DNA from: Acanthosoma haemorrhoidale
Lineage: Eukaryota > Arthropoda > Insecta > Hemiptera > Acanthosomatidae
Assembly: GCA_930367205.1 (NCBI GenBank)
Contig: OV884012.1
Span: 60,719,239 to 60,783,238 of the forward strand
DNA length: 64,000 bases
Reading direction: 5' to 3'
A program made the translations under genes and the position numbers. The notes beneath the pieces were generated by a model. The model was not told the DNA's origin. It made no database searches and worked only from the letters and a program-made list of their open reading frames with translations. Position 1 is the stretch's first letter. Every line of letters begins with the position of its first letter. Below, piece after piece: positions 37,501-49,000 of this stretch.

Positions 37501-40500
37501 GTTTAATCATATCTAATGTATCTTTAACCACATAGACAAAAGCTGCAACTTGAGAAATCTTATAAGTTTGGCAAGAGATTGGGCCAACTTTTTTCAGGTT
37601 ATTATTTTTTTTTTTTTCATAAAACCCATTATTGTAATTTGAAAAACAAATGATCAGCATATTGGATGTGGAGTATTCCCTTAAAATTTTATATCAATTA
37701 AAACATTTTTAAGACTGGTATCATAGAACATGTTGGATAGAATGAAGATTGCCTCCATTCATATTTAAAAGTAGAGTTTCTCTTTTCCGCCATGACATAA
37801 TTTTATGTATTTCCATACTATGAACTGAAATAAACTATTAAAATGATAATTATTAACTACTCATATAATTATAATCATATATTTATAATATATGTATATA
37901 TTATATAATCATATAATTATAACAACTCATAGTTAATTTCAAAGTACAAGCTCTAAGTTTTCAGTAAAATATAATTATACTAACTTCATCGGCATCATTG
38001 AAGATAAGGTTGCAGAGAGCAGACGAAGAAGCCACAACTATTGGAGGAGCTGGATCGTCAAGAGAAAATCTCAATAATAAAAACATATCAACTTCTAGTA
38101 AAGCCGGTAATATGGGTTCGTCAAAACATTCATCATATCTAAAAGCCTTAACAAAAAAATACAATACACTTCAAGGTATGAATGGAAAAATAGTCTTTAT
38201 TCTGAGATGATGGTCCTCTATGAATAAGAGCAGCTAGGCATGAAAAATATATGAGAAGCATTTTTTTTTTTTTAATGGTTTAATAAAAATTCTCAGCTAT
38301 CATATAACTAAGAAGGGAAGGATATGTTAACTAGGAGTTTTAGTGTAATCAGATGAAATATATGAGTATCTGAACATCTTTCAGGTACCTTTCTTTAACA
38401 AAATTTTAAATAGAAGGATTGAAAAAGTCAAAAAGGGATGTATTAAGGGGAACTAAACTTGGCGCAGTGATTAATTATCACAAATGGAGCTAACATGGTA
38501 AAACTTAGTTTTAAGATTCCAATTTGTTTTTCTTAACTAGGAGGAAGTTCTGTGAGTTAACTACGTTCATCTCCCAACTTCACAATGGAAAGAGCTAGAA
38601 TTTTTGTTAGTATACTGTTTAGTTTAAAAGGAGATAAACCCCTGATATTGCATTACAGTGATTTTAATCTAAGGTCAGAAGTCATTTCTTTAAAAATTCA
38701 AATTATAATATTTTATATAGTATATTTATATTTAAATATAGGGTAAACAACAAAATATTAATTCCTAGATGAAGGTAATATAAATAAACATTCTACAAAA
38801 AAGAACTTTTCACAATAATAATTAAGAGTACAGATAGCTTGAGAGAAATCTAGGTTTAAAGATAATAAAAATGCTTTCAATCCAAATTTTAAGAAGTTGG
38901 AGTGTAAATAGTAAATTCAGCATAACCAAAAAAAATTATTTAAATATTACAGTTATCTTACATTTGCCATAATTTTTGACAATGTATTTAAAGAAATCAC
39001 TCTCTGTTGGAGCACTGAGCTCCTACTCAATTGGATCAACTCTTGTAATGTGTAACCAGGGCGTTCAGGTTCATCTCCATGATTGTACAAACCTTGAAGT
39101 ACACCTTCTCCTTTATCAGAATAAGGCAGTAAATCACCTGAAATATATTCAATGAAATTATTTGTTATTGTAGACACATTCAAAAGAAAAAAACAGTTGC
39201 TTTTAAGCTTATATTCTTGCTCATATGTTCCCTCCCTATACAAGTTCTTATTTTCGTCACCTCCTATATTGAGATCATGTCCTAACTCAATTCCCCCATC
39301 CTCTTGACCTTTTACTTACATTGTACTCAACATTCTCTGGAACTCACAGCGATTTGACCCAAGATAACAGGGATTTGAAGTACAATTTAGCCAAAGGGTT
39401 AGTAGTACAGCTTGGAAATCATTCATTGTTTCATAGAAAAAAGGGTATTAACTATCATTGAAACAATTGAAATATTAATTGGCAAATGCTATGAGAAACT
39501 GCTCCTTTGTCTAAAAATGGCAATCCAACAATGAAATTAAATAGTTAGAGTTTAATTTTTAACAAAAGTACATTTTTACAATTATATACATTAAATTTAA
39601 TCATTTTCTCAGAGCCAAGTTTCCCCTATTTTTTCCATTTTGTTTCTGTAATTCATTTAGTTTTTATTTATAATTATGTTCTTGTATTAAGCCCATCTTA
39701 AATACACTCTCAAAACATCTTATGGTCCATGTTAGACAAATATCGTATATCTAAAAATACATTTAAAATAAACCCGGATACAGACAAACTTTGTCAAAAT
39801 AAAAATGTATATTTAAGACAAACCATCAAAATTAAATCTTGCAGGGTAAGGATCTTTTGGAGCTTCAATGTCCATTGGTAAATCACCAATCCACAACAAT
39901 TTTTCTTCTTCAATTACGTTCATATGAGGATACTTGTGCACAAGTTTTTGTACTTCCGCTATTTCAGTATTGCTACCTGAAGATGATTTAATAATGTCCG
40001 ATTCTTTGACACCGGCTGAATTTTCAAAACCAGCTTCTTCCATTTTGAAAAAATCTTGGCTACTACTTATTTGTTCAGGGTCCAACCTATAAATGAATAA
40101 AAATTATAAATTCTATAAACAAAAATCTTTTAAAAAAATGTGTTTTGCTACTAATCTGATAAAATATTTACTTTGAATCACCTGATACTTCCATGCTATC
40201 TTTACTTGCAACAGTAGGTAAACCATTATTGCGCTTATTTTTCAAAAATTTTACAGTATCTGGATGTAACAATGAAATGAGATTTTGTTTTTCTAGCAAT
40301 AGCTCTTCTTCATTCATATGTGACAATTTCTGAATGTTGTCTTCATGAATTTCTTTGCTGTTGGTCCCAGAAAGGATAAAGCTTCTGTCTCCTAAATTTT
40401 CAAATAAAATACATGTAAATGCATGAGTATCCATATAATTTAGAGTCAATATAAAGTAAGTCATACCAAAGTCATTTTCTGGATGTTGTTTGCTAGAGGG

Positions 40501-40593
40501 CCTTGCTTCAGGGCCAGGTGAAGTACAACAGAATTTCCCTTCTTTTGCAAGTTTCCTTCTTTGGGAGAATAAACTTTCACGCTTTTGAGCCAT
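28584..40593 (-). CDS. RPAP1: RNA polymerase II-associated protein 1, about 24 exons
   Basis: RPAP1 works in assembly and nuclear import of RNA polymerase II and in Mediator-linked transcription. Exons found (minus strand): 40593-40467, 40391-40172, 40086-39824, 39137-38962, 38146-37985, 36940-36774, 36689-36547, 36477-36336, 36225-36124, 36015-35799, 35729-35667, 35502-35423, 35332-35182, 35104-34952, 34876-34752, 33712-33600, 31860-31749, 31469-31379, 31297-31136, 30506-30373, 30297-30177, 30106-29941, 28877-28799, 28726-28584. Together they encode about 1,137 residues (human about 1,390). Family landmarks: EEKLLWIGDLP and ARFNFDGDLL (conserved N-terminal domains), GDEPERPGYTLQEL, FLLLRFSLDD, LPLDWPFLPLLRLH, YRELLEQFAGVSYGDSVFG and WCPVLYRVALHHV at the C-terminus. 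Phases agree at every junction except 33600/31860, where a decayed hAT sits in the intron and a short exon may be missing. It diverges from TM9SF2 across 5.4 kb. Confidence 0.93.
31995..32016 (+). repeat. G homopolymer with quadruplex potential
   Basis: Thirteen Gs, then A, GGGG, A, GG on the plus strand, that is C-rich in the RPAP1 transcript. It lies in the intron between the 33600 and 31860 exon borders. Confidence 0.7.
32400..33115 (-). pseudogene. Decayed hAT transposase (GTF2IRD2/ZBED-like lineage)
   Basis: The minus strand gives, in shifting frames, TGEEIYNIFRA, a VVGKVNGFSALF-like block, DHCIIHQQALRC and FITDIIDKLNYLNL. These align in order with TGEDIFNEVQK, MVGLRKGFIGIL, LHCIIHQQNLC and FLVDLTGHLNDLNL of the intact transposase at 43283-45088, but they are too diverged to be a recent copy of it. 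Stops and frameshifts are numerous. It lies in an RPAP1 intron in the same orientation as the gene. Confidence 0.8.
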
Positions 40594-41638
40594 TGTGAAA
40601 GATATGGAAATGCACTATTAAAGCAAATGGATATTTAGTACAAGTAATATATAGAATTACTGTGGTTTATTTAAGAATATGTGGAGCTATTTTATATGAA
40701 ACCTCATATTCTCTGAAGTACCCACCACAAAAACCAAAAGCAAAACACACCTATATCAACCAGAATTGACAAAGGCAACTAATTTACTATATTTACAAAC
40801 AGCAATGTTTGTCGGTCGTGAACGAACCGTCCTAGTTTAAGTTTAAACTTTTTTTTTATCATCATTTTAATCTTTGTCCTGCGTGTTAAATAAGGATTTC
40901 ATACATCCAAATATTCGTAGAATAATTGCTAATCATGAATAATTATCCCAATTACGTGGAATGTAGAAAGTTTTTATGTCAATCAAAAGATATTTTATTT
41001 GGTTGTGGGAAAGATTTGTCGTCAGTGTCTTTTATTCCATTTAAACCTTCATAACTCATCTAAATATTTTAAATCCAATGTTGATATCACCGTTCTTAAA
41101 GGATGTGATGGTACTGGCGTAGAAGTGACGAATCGCCTAATTTCGGGTAGTTGCGGCCTGATCCACTTTGTAGAACGTTACCGGTACATTACTACTAGCA
41201 GTAGCAGCTAGAGGTCAGCCATTCACTCTAAATATCCACGCCTCTGTTACAGTCACAACCCCGTTGCAGCAGCAGTTAATAGATCGAACCTTTTCAGTTA
41301 GGTCTCTGCGACTCTTCTGAGTCAGTCTTAATCGCCTCTCCTTCTGTTGCGCCAGAGCAGCCTTCCACTGACCCTTCCTTCACTTCCCTCCCTTTGTTAC
41401 CTTTCTATATTAAACTTTTAAAAACATTAACTCCGGATAATACCAAGAGCAGTAGTACTTACCGTAAGATAATTTTTCTATTAAAACTCTTTTGTATATA
41501 AGATAATTTACGTGTAATATATGTTCATATATTAGCACATAACAGCAACAATATTTATCTAAATATTTGATTACTCTGAAACTCAAAAATTGACATAAAA
41601 AGCAGGCAAAATCAATATATTTATACAGGATAAACGTA
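40594..41638. other. RPAP1 upstream region
   Basis: No gene seen. It should hold the RPAP1 promoter and 5'UTR. The part from 41090 to 41400 is richer in GC and CpG than its surroundings and is unassigned; one short plus-strand frame there resembles no protein I know. Confidence 0.45.
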
Positions 41639-41646
41639 GTTACATA

Positions 41647-42509
41647 TAGTGGTGTGCCGGTCCAGTCATAATCTGTCACAGCTCCAACTGCTACTGTGAT
41701 ACCGTTGGAGCAGTGACAAATTGCCGGTACCGGTCCAGTGAGAGTAAGCCTGATCTTTGAACAACTGGGGATGGAAATAAAAGATGCCTTTGCCTTATTT
41801 CTTCTGAATGAATAAATTCTGCTTATGCTTCCTCACCAGACCACTACACCCGCTATTTACCGATTGACAGAAATGTCATGAATTATCCCAAAATATATCA
41901 TATTTCACATACATATTTTTTTGTTCTATTTTTATCGGTATATTACGTATATATTAAGTTTTATGGTATATTAATTATTATATTAAATTTGCATATTTGT
42001 TAAAATGTAAACTAATTAATTTGTCTTAACTGCTTTGTACGTAACTAGGTTTATCTCATACAAATAAATAATTTAATTAATTAATTTTTTTAATTTTATT
42101 TTACCTGTTTTTTTGTGCCAATTTTTGATTTTAGAATAAACAAATATGAATACAAATATTGTCATGCTCATATATGAACATCCCTATCCCTACACGTAAA
42201 TTATCGTAGTTCAAAAACTGTTTTTAATGGCAAAATTATCTAACGGTAAGTATTACCACTCTTGGTATTAGGTAAGATATATAATATTAGAGTTTTTAAA
42301 TATATAATACATAAATATAGCTGAGGAAGGGACAGTGGCAGGCTGATGTGACGAAACAGAAGAAGTGATTGTGACAGAGCGCAGAGTGAAGAGGCTAGCT
42401 GCTCCGGGGTTGTAGCCGTCATCGTACTGGTAAGGATCAAGAGACTGGAGCAGCTTCAAGCCGAGATTAGGTGACGCGTCATTGCTCCACCAGTTCCGGC
42501 ACATCCCTA
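41647..42509 (+). mobile_element. Non-autonomous hAT element with perfect target duplication
   Basis: Left end TAGTGGTGTGCCGG and right end CCGGCACATCCCTA are inverted repeats with two mismatches in 14. They are flanked by identical 8-bp direct repeats GTTACATA at 41639-41646 and 42510-42517. Eight-base duplications and TAG...CTA ends are hAT hallmarks. The 863-bp body encodes no transposase. It lies between RPAP1 and TM9SF2. Confidence 0.88.
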
Positions 42510-42639
42510 GTTACATATTAAGCAATGAAGACATAAATTAATTAATTTACATTAGAACAAGCATAAAAATTTAATACAATATAAAACTTCTTCAGAAATC
42601 AGAGGGGAAATAAGACAAACTATATTATGTAAAATTAAA

Positions 42640-42826
42640 AAAAGCAAACAAGAAAAGAAAATTGAAGGCAAAGGCATGTTTCATTTTCATTCCCAGCTGT
42701 AACAAGGTCAAGAGTATAGTCACTGTCACTGGCCCGGTACCGGTAATTTGTCACTGCCACAATGGTGTAACAGCACCAGTTTGAGCTGTGACAGATTTTT
42801 ACTGAACCGTCACCCCCCAACTAAAA
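42640..42826 (-). mobile_element. Partial second copy of the same hAT family, inverted
   Basis: The reverse complement of this stretch matches the first 190 bases of the element at 41647: AATCTGTCACAGCTC, GTGACAAATT(G/A)CCGGTACCGG and GCCTTTGCCTT occur in the same order with moderate divergence. It begins TAGTTGG at 42826. The far end was not found, so it is a fragment. It ends 8 bases before the target duplication of the next element. Confidence 0.75.
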
Positions 42827-42841
42827 TTCTTTCATCTACAC

Positions 42842-45358
42842 CGTATGTGGGCAACAGCCGGCCCGCGGGCCGGATCCGGCCCGCTGTAAGATTTGATCCG
42901 GCCCGCGAGACATTTTGAAAAACCCAATTTAAAAAAAAAAAATACACTACTTACTCATACTCATGGAATCAAGTGAGCGAGCAAGCCGAGTGGCGGTGAT
43001 CATCAAAGAGTGAGGCGGCAAACATCAAAGTTCAAAGCCATTGATGTTTGCCGCCACACTGGCGGCGCAACAAAGGATTATTGCTTCGCAATTGTATTGT
43101 TCTACACTAGACGATTCTAGATCATTCCTTCATTTTGCCTATATAAGCGGGTGGATGGCCGGAACTTAGTTCAGTCCTATTCGAGCTACCGTGGTGATAA
43201 GTTTGCTTTGTGACTTTGTGTGCATCTTGAGTGCTTACTAATTATACCTATTTTCTTATTAAGTTTATCGAACGATAAGTAAATGAAAATGATGTCTGGT
43301 GGAAGGAAACGAAAAGTAGATGCAGAGGGTCGCCAGTTTCAAGAAAAATGGACTGAAGAATTCTTCTTTATCTTGCACAATGGTAAGCCTATTTGTTTGA
43401 TGTGTAATGAATCCATTTCGGTGATGAAAGAATTCAATATAAAGAGGCATTACTCAACTAAGCATCCTACGCTGCTCTCACTGACAGGACAAATAAGAAA
43501 AGACAAAATCCAGAAACTTACCGCAAATTTGGAAAAACAGCAGCAAATATTTCATAGACAAAGAACACAACTTGATAATGTTGTGAAAGCTAGTTTTATA
43601 GTTAGTTCAAAATTGGCAAAGTCATTGAAACCATTTGCCGAAGGAGAATTTATCAAGGAGTGTATGTCAGAAGTTTGCAGTGTTTTGTGTCCTGAAAAGA
43701 AAAATGAATTTGAAAAAATTAGTTTGTCAAGACGAACCGTTGTACGACGTATAGAAATGATGGCTAATGATATAAAAACAACATTGACTGGCCGTATGAC
43801 TGGTATTGAATCATTTTCCATAGCATTAGACGAGAGCACCGATTTGTCTGACATAGCTCAACTGGCTATATTTATTCGAGGTGTTGATAAAGAATTCACT
43901 ATTACTGAGGAATTGCTTGCTTTACAGCCGCTAAAAGGAACCACTACAGGAGAGGACATTTTTAATGAAGTTCAAAAGGTATTCACAAGTTTTGGCTTGC
44001 CATGGTCGAAATTAGTTGGAGTATGCACAGATGGTGCACCTTCTATGGTCGGCTTACGTAAAGGTTTCATCGGAATTTTGAATGAAAAAGCAACTGAATT
44101 AAATGTGCAAAAAGATGGTTTGATAGTCCTTCATTGCATTATCCACCAACAGAACTTGTGTTCTAAGTCCATTCGACTCCAGAATGTTATGAATGTGGTA
44201 GTAAAAACCATCAATTTTATTCGATCCCGAGGGCTTAACCATCGTCAGTTCAAGGCGTTTTTGGATGAAATATCAGCCGAGTATGACGACGTAACATATT
44301 ATTGTGAAGTCAGATGGCTAAGCAAAGGGAAAATGCTGAAACGGTTTTACGAGCTTAGAAATGAGATAGCAGAATTTATGCAAATAAAAGATAAACCACT
44401 ATCTGAATTGAGTGACGCAAAATGGATATGTGACTTAGCATTTCTTGTCGACCTTACAGGCCATTTGAATGATTTAAATTTGAAACTTCAAAAACAAGGA
44501 CAGTTAGTAAATGATTTGTACAGCCATTTGAAAGCGTTTCAGAACAAAATCCGCTTGTGGGAGGCACATATGCTGTCTGGTAACAGTTACCATTTCACCA
44601 CGCTCTCTGCGTATGAAAATATTGCTTACGCTCAATATGCTGAAGAACTCAAGTTACTGTCGGAGCAATTTTCGATCAGATTTAGCGATTTCAAACACAT
44701 GGAAGACTGTTTCAATTTATTTGCTACTCCAACAAAAAGTAATGTACAAAATGCTCCAATACACTTGCAAATGGAGTTGATCGAGATTCAAGAAAACTCA
44801 CTCCTAAAATCTAAATTTGAAGACGTGGAGTTGTGCGATTTCTACAAAAAATACCTCGAAGAAGACCATTTTCCGCAGCTTAGAAAATTTGCAAGAAGAT
44901 TGATTTGTGCGTTTGGCAGTACTTATAAATGCGAACAGTTCTTTTCATTGATGAAAGTTAATAAATCAAAACATCGTACAAGGCTGACTGACGATAATTT
45001 GGAAAATTCTTTACGTCTTTGTACCAGTGGAATTAATCCAAACATCGATGAATTAGTTTCCCAAATTCAAGCTCAAGTGTCTCATTGATTTCGGTGTCGC
45101 TATTTAACTTTCGTAGTTTGTAACAATTCTAAATTTAACGATTTAATTTAATGCTGTAGGTACCTATTTTTTCATTTCATTTTGTTATTTTAATAAATTG
45201 TGTTGTAATAACATTGTCGTATTATTTCATGGCTGACTGATATCTATCGCTAAAAATTATGAACACTACTTTAAAATGCACTACTTTTAAACGCGGCCCG
45301 CGAACGTATTTGCACACTAAAGTTTGGCCCATAACATGTCAAAGGTTGCCCATACCTG
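42842..45358 (+). mobile_element. Apparently complete hAT element (Charlie-like)
   Basis: A 2,517-bp element flanked by perfect 8-bp duplications ATCTACAC (42834-42841 and 45359-45366), which fit the hAT target pattern nTnnnnAn. The left end CGTATGTGGGCAAC and the reverse-complemented right end CAGGTATGGGCAACC are short imperfect inverted repeats of the CAG..GGGCAAC type. Next to the left end is the GC palindrome GGCCCGCGGGCC with GGATCCGGCCCGC, and a GCGGCCCGCG block lies near the right end; these subterminal motifs are candidate transposase-binding sites. One intact transposase gene fills the centre. Confidence 0.93.
43283..45088 (+). CDS. hAT transposase, intact 601-codon frame
   Basis: Intronless transposase. 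A BED-type zinc finger lies near the N-terminus (C38, C41, H56, H61). The RNase H-like core has LDESTD near residue 182 and CTDGAPSMVG near residue 250, followed by the hAT insertion region with LHCIIHQQNLC. The C-terminal dimerisation block (about 520-580) includes the CEQFFSLMK motif with the likely catalytic glutamate. It resembles the GTF2IRD2/ZBED5-type hAT lineage that was also domesticated in vertebrates. Other possible start codons lie at residues 3 and 4. No stop or frameshift interrupts it, and its element keeps both ends and target duplications, so it may be active or recently so. Domestication is less likely because the transposon ends are intact. Confidence 0.93.
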   Translation: MKMMSGGRKRKVDAEGRQFQEKWTEEFFFILHNGKPICLMCNESISVMKEFNIKRHYSTKHPTLLSLTGQIRKDKIQKLTANLEKQQQIFHRQRTQLDNVVKASFIVSSKLAKSLKPFAEGEFIKECMSEVCSVLCPEKKNEFEKISLSRRTVVRRIEMMANDIKTTLTGRMTGIESFSIALDESTDLSDIAQLAIFIRGVDKEFTITEELLALQPLKGTTTGEDIFNEVQKVFTSFGLPWSKLVGVCTDGAPSMVGLRKGFIGILNEKATELNVQKDGLIVLHCIIHQQNLCSKSIRLQNVMNVVVKTINFIRSRGLNHRQFKAFLDEISAEYDDVTYYCEVRWLSKGKMLKRFYELRNEIAEFMQIKDKPLSELSDAKWICDLAFLVDLTGHLNDLNLKLQKQGQLVNDLYSHLKAFQNKIRLWEAHMLSGNSYHFTTLSAYENIAYAQYAEELKLLSEQFSIRFSDFKHMEDCFNLFATPTKSNVQNAPIHLQMELIEIQENSLLKSKFEDVELCDFYKKYLEEDHFPQLRKFARRLICAFGSTYKCEQFFSLMKVNKSKHRTRLTDDNLENSLRLCTSGINPNIDELVSQIQAQVSH

Positions 45359-46021
45359 ATCTACACCTAGTCATTTCATTGGTCTTAAACGGGTCTTAAA
45401 GTCCTATTCGTTCACAACTTGCTTCTAGTATATACCACCTGGGAATATAAGTTACAAACTCATTTCTCCAGACGGCAGCACAATTAATTGCTACTAAATT
45501 TACAAGAAACACACTAGCTGCTTAAGTAAATGGAACAAAAATAATTTATTTTTAGTATTAAATGATTTGCTTAACTTTTGACTAATGCTCAAACGACCTT
45601 CATTCAAATAAACCGCCTTGGTGAACCTAAGATAAAAGCTTTAAGAACTCGTGATATTTATTGTAAAAAATTATGAACTGTTTTGTTAATATTTGTTTTC
45701 AAACAAAAGTTAACAAATCTAACATTTTGGGACCATACAATGTACTTTAGAACATAGTGTTTATCACAGAAGCATTGATAGTGTCAACGTCAATTTCAGC
45801 TGCTTTTAGTCCAAGATCTCTGCATCTTATTATCGTTATTGTTTTCATGAAAATAGTTGTTTTGAAAAGAAAACAAAATCGTTATGCGATGTCAATAAAC
45901 CCTTTGATGAAATTACTCCGTCTATCACAACTATTTGGTTTATAATTGTTGTTTTAATGTTCACATAACGTTAGTTTCAGCATAACACACGTCACTCTTA
46001 TGTTGGATCTACAAGCCGACA

Positions 46022-49000
46022 ATGAATTTTCAATCAGTAATATTTCTTTTCGCTTATGAAGCATTCCTGTTTGGTTTGCAATTTGAAAGATGTGCAGGTT
46101 TCTATTTGCCAGGGTTAGCTCCTGTAAATTACTGTAAACAATCTGAACTTGTTTCATCTCAAAGTTGCAAGGTATCTTGTTCATAACTTTTACTCTTTTA
46201 CTGATTTACAATTATGCATTTAATTCAACATTTTTTTTTATTTTTAGTCTGAAGTTGCTCTATTCGTTAATAGATTGAACACTGAGGAATCGGTTATTCC
46301 TTTTGAATATTATCAGTAAGTAGTGTTCAGTGGGTTACTTATCTAAGCAATTATTAACAGTTAAGCATTATTTTATTATGTTGCTGCCTTTGTTTTAGTT
46401 TCGACTTTTGCCCAGCATCTGACAATAGCAAATCTCCAACTGAGAATTTAGGACAAGTTGTGTTCGGTGAAAGGATTAGGCCATCTCCTTACAAAGTATG
46501 TAAATGGCCTATAGTCGTTTATTATAAATTTAACTTTGAAACATTGGGATTGTAACTAACACAACAATTTTCTTTTATTCAGATTAGTTTTCTCAAAAAT
46601 GAAACGTGCAAGCACCTCTGCACTAGAACTTATGTAGGGGGAAAAGCTGAGGATACTGCTAAGCTAGATGTGCTTAAAAAAGGAATGAGCTTGAATTATC
46701 AACATCATTGGATTGTTGGTAAGTTAGCAGCCTTATATTCTCATTATAAGAATTAACACCTGGTTGAGGTTTACAAATCAAGGAAGGCGAGAACAAGAAC
46801 TTAAAGAGTTTAAGCTATAATGTTAATGATCTTGTTAACAAAAAAGAAAATTAGGCATTTCAAATATATAAAGTAAATGACAACAAATTCAAACACTAGG
46901 TGGTGATATAAAAACATTTTTTTGTAATATATTATGCCCTGAGTCCTTATGTATGTGTAATTCATCATGTCAACTATATTTTGAAGTAATGGATTTTCCC
47001 TGTACATTCAACTATAAACATTTAGGTTATTGCTTTAAAATATTTAGAATCAGCTTTGGATATATTGTCCAATTTAATTATTGTAGTGTACTGTGTTGGT
47101 CAAATATTATCCTTAGAAATTTATTTTGTGTCATTTGAAGTTTGCTGTTATTGGTGTGATTGACTAAGCTCCATCTAGATGCTGCATAAGTTAATATGGG
47201 TTTTATTAAGAAATGGTATAAGAGTAATTTAGTCTGGGTATTATACTTGGAATTCCTATTGTCGAATGGGAAAAAGATACAGCTTATTTTTTGATTATGC
47301 ATTTATACCCTGCTGCTAAACTTTGATGGACTAAGTAGGTTGAAAATATATATAAAGCAAAATTAGCAGCATTTGTATACTTCATGATGAGCATCTACCA
47401 CGACAAAGACAGAAGATGTTATTACTTTTGTAATGGATTTAGCTGCAAGCTGCATATCACATAAACAAACAGATAAAACATCGCCTCTACATAATAATAA
47501 ATGGATTGACTCTTGATATTTACGAACAAAATTATGTTTTAAGCTTTTGATCATGTTAAAGAAAAATGATGAAATTTTTACTATAATTAATTATTTACGT
47601 GCTCTGACATTATCAAAATATTTGTAGTATAAAGAAGGAAATTTTCTATTTATCTACTGTAAATCAGTTTTCCTCAGTGAAGGATTCAAAATGATTTTGG
47701 GAGATGGCTTTTAAGTATTGATAAAAATTATTTGATATTTCTTCACACCCCCACCTTAATTTAATTCAGATATTCCTGATAACTCATCCCAAATTTCAGA
47801 GATTATGCATTTCTTAAATAAATCTAAGTATAGTAAATTAACAAACAACAGGTCACACATTTGCAGAAATCTTTTTTAGCTTACATCTTCAATTACTATC
47901 ACCCCAAATAAAAATGTGCCTGTAGGTTTTTCTTAGGCTCGTAGTTCTAAAGATATCTCCCTTTGAATCATATTGGGATGATGTCTATTGGATTGTGATT
48001 ATTAAGGTAAGAGAAAAAATCTGCAGCAAACAAACTGGCATTATTTTCAAAGTGGAAAACATTTTTGAGGAATAACAATGTCTAATTACAATATAAAATA
48101 CAAAATATTCTATTACGTAGTTAGGCCTATTCTATGCCACACTTCTGAAACTTGGGAATACTAACTAATCAAAGAAGCAGAGAAAGTAGCTCGATTGTTT
48201 TGGAGACAATTAATTTCACCCTCACACAATTCCTGATATATTATACATAGAACTATAGACTTCCATTATACCCTCAAAAGCCATCTAAATCTCATTTTAA
48301 AAGTTATTGATTTGCCAGGCAACCCATTACCTAGCTCAACTAGATTAACTAACATCAAATAGATTAACTAGCTCAACTAATCAATAATAATGGTAACAGG
48401 AATTATTAATTCCTTTGCAACAAGGAACACTTTTTCACTGATTTTGTTTATAACCATGAAAATATTGAGAGATTGTTAAATTAAATACATTTCACCGAAA
48501 ATGTAATGAGCTTTATTTTGAGGTTAAAAATATTAATTATTTAAAGGACAGAAACTAATTATTCTTTGCGTCTGTTATTCTTAGGATCAGATGTGAAATG
48601 TTATTGTAAATTGTTCAGAAGATTTAGAATTATTTGCTCTCTCTGTGAAATATGTCTAAATACCATTTCATTGATATCTCCCGTCCTAACTGAATATAAA
48701 ATTAAATCTTTTGGAAAAACTAAATAAGATTATTATGAATTGACAGTTTAGCAGAGTAGTAAAAATTTGGTGCAACTATTTAACTATAAACTAACTAAAA
48801 AGCTCTATTAATATGGTTATAACTTTATTAAGTTCAGCTTAATTTTAATTGATAGTTTAGTTCAATTTTAATCTTTATTAACTCATCATTTTTTACTTAT
48901 AAGTTAATTAGTTGATGAAGTCAATTTTTTTTTTTAAAATAAACTGTTGGTTTAGTCATAAATTCTGCATTCCCCTCTCGGCCTAGAAGAAGTTGGTAAC

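Noticed and set aside
40999..41211. 70-codon plus-strand frame upstream of TM9SF2
   Set aside because: The TM9SF2 start exon is clearly at 46022. This frame has no signal peptide or known domain, and its end is a low-complexity serine run.
47363..47554. 63-codon minus-strand frame next to the jockey fragment
   Set aside because: It shows no reverse-transcriptase motif, and the match to the upstream part of the element is not convincing.
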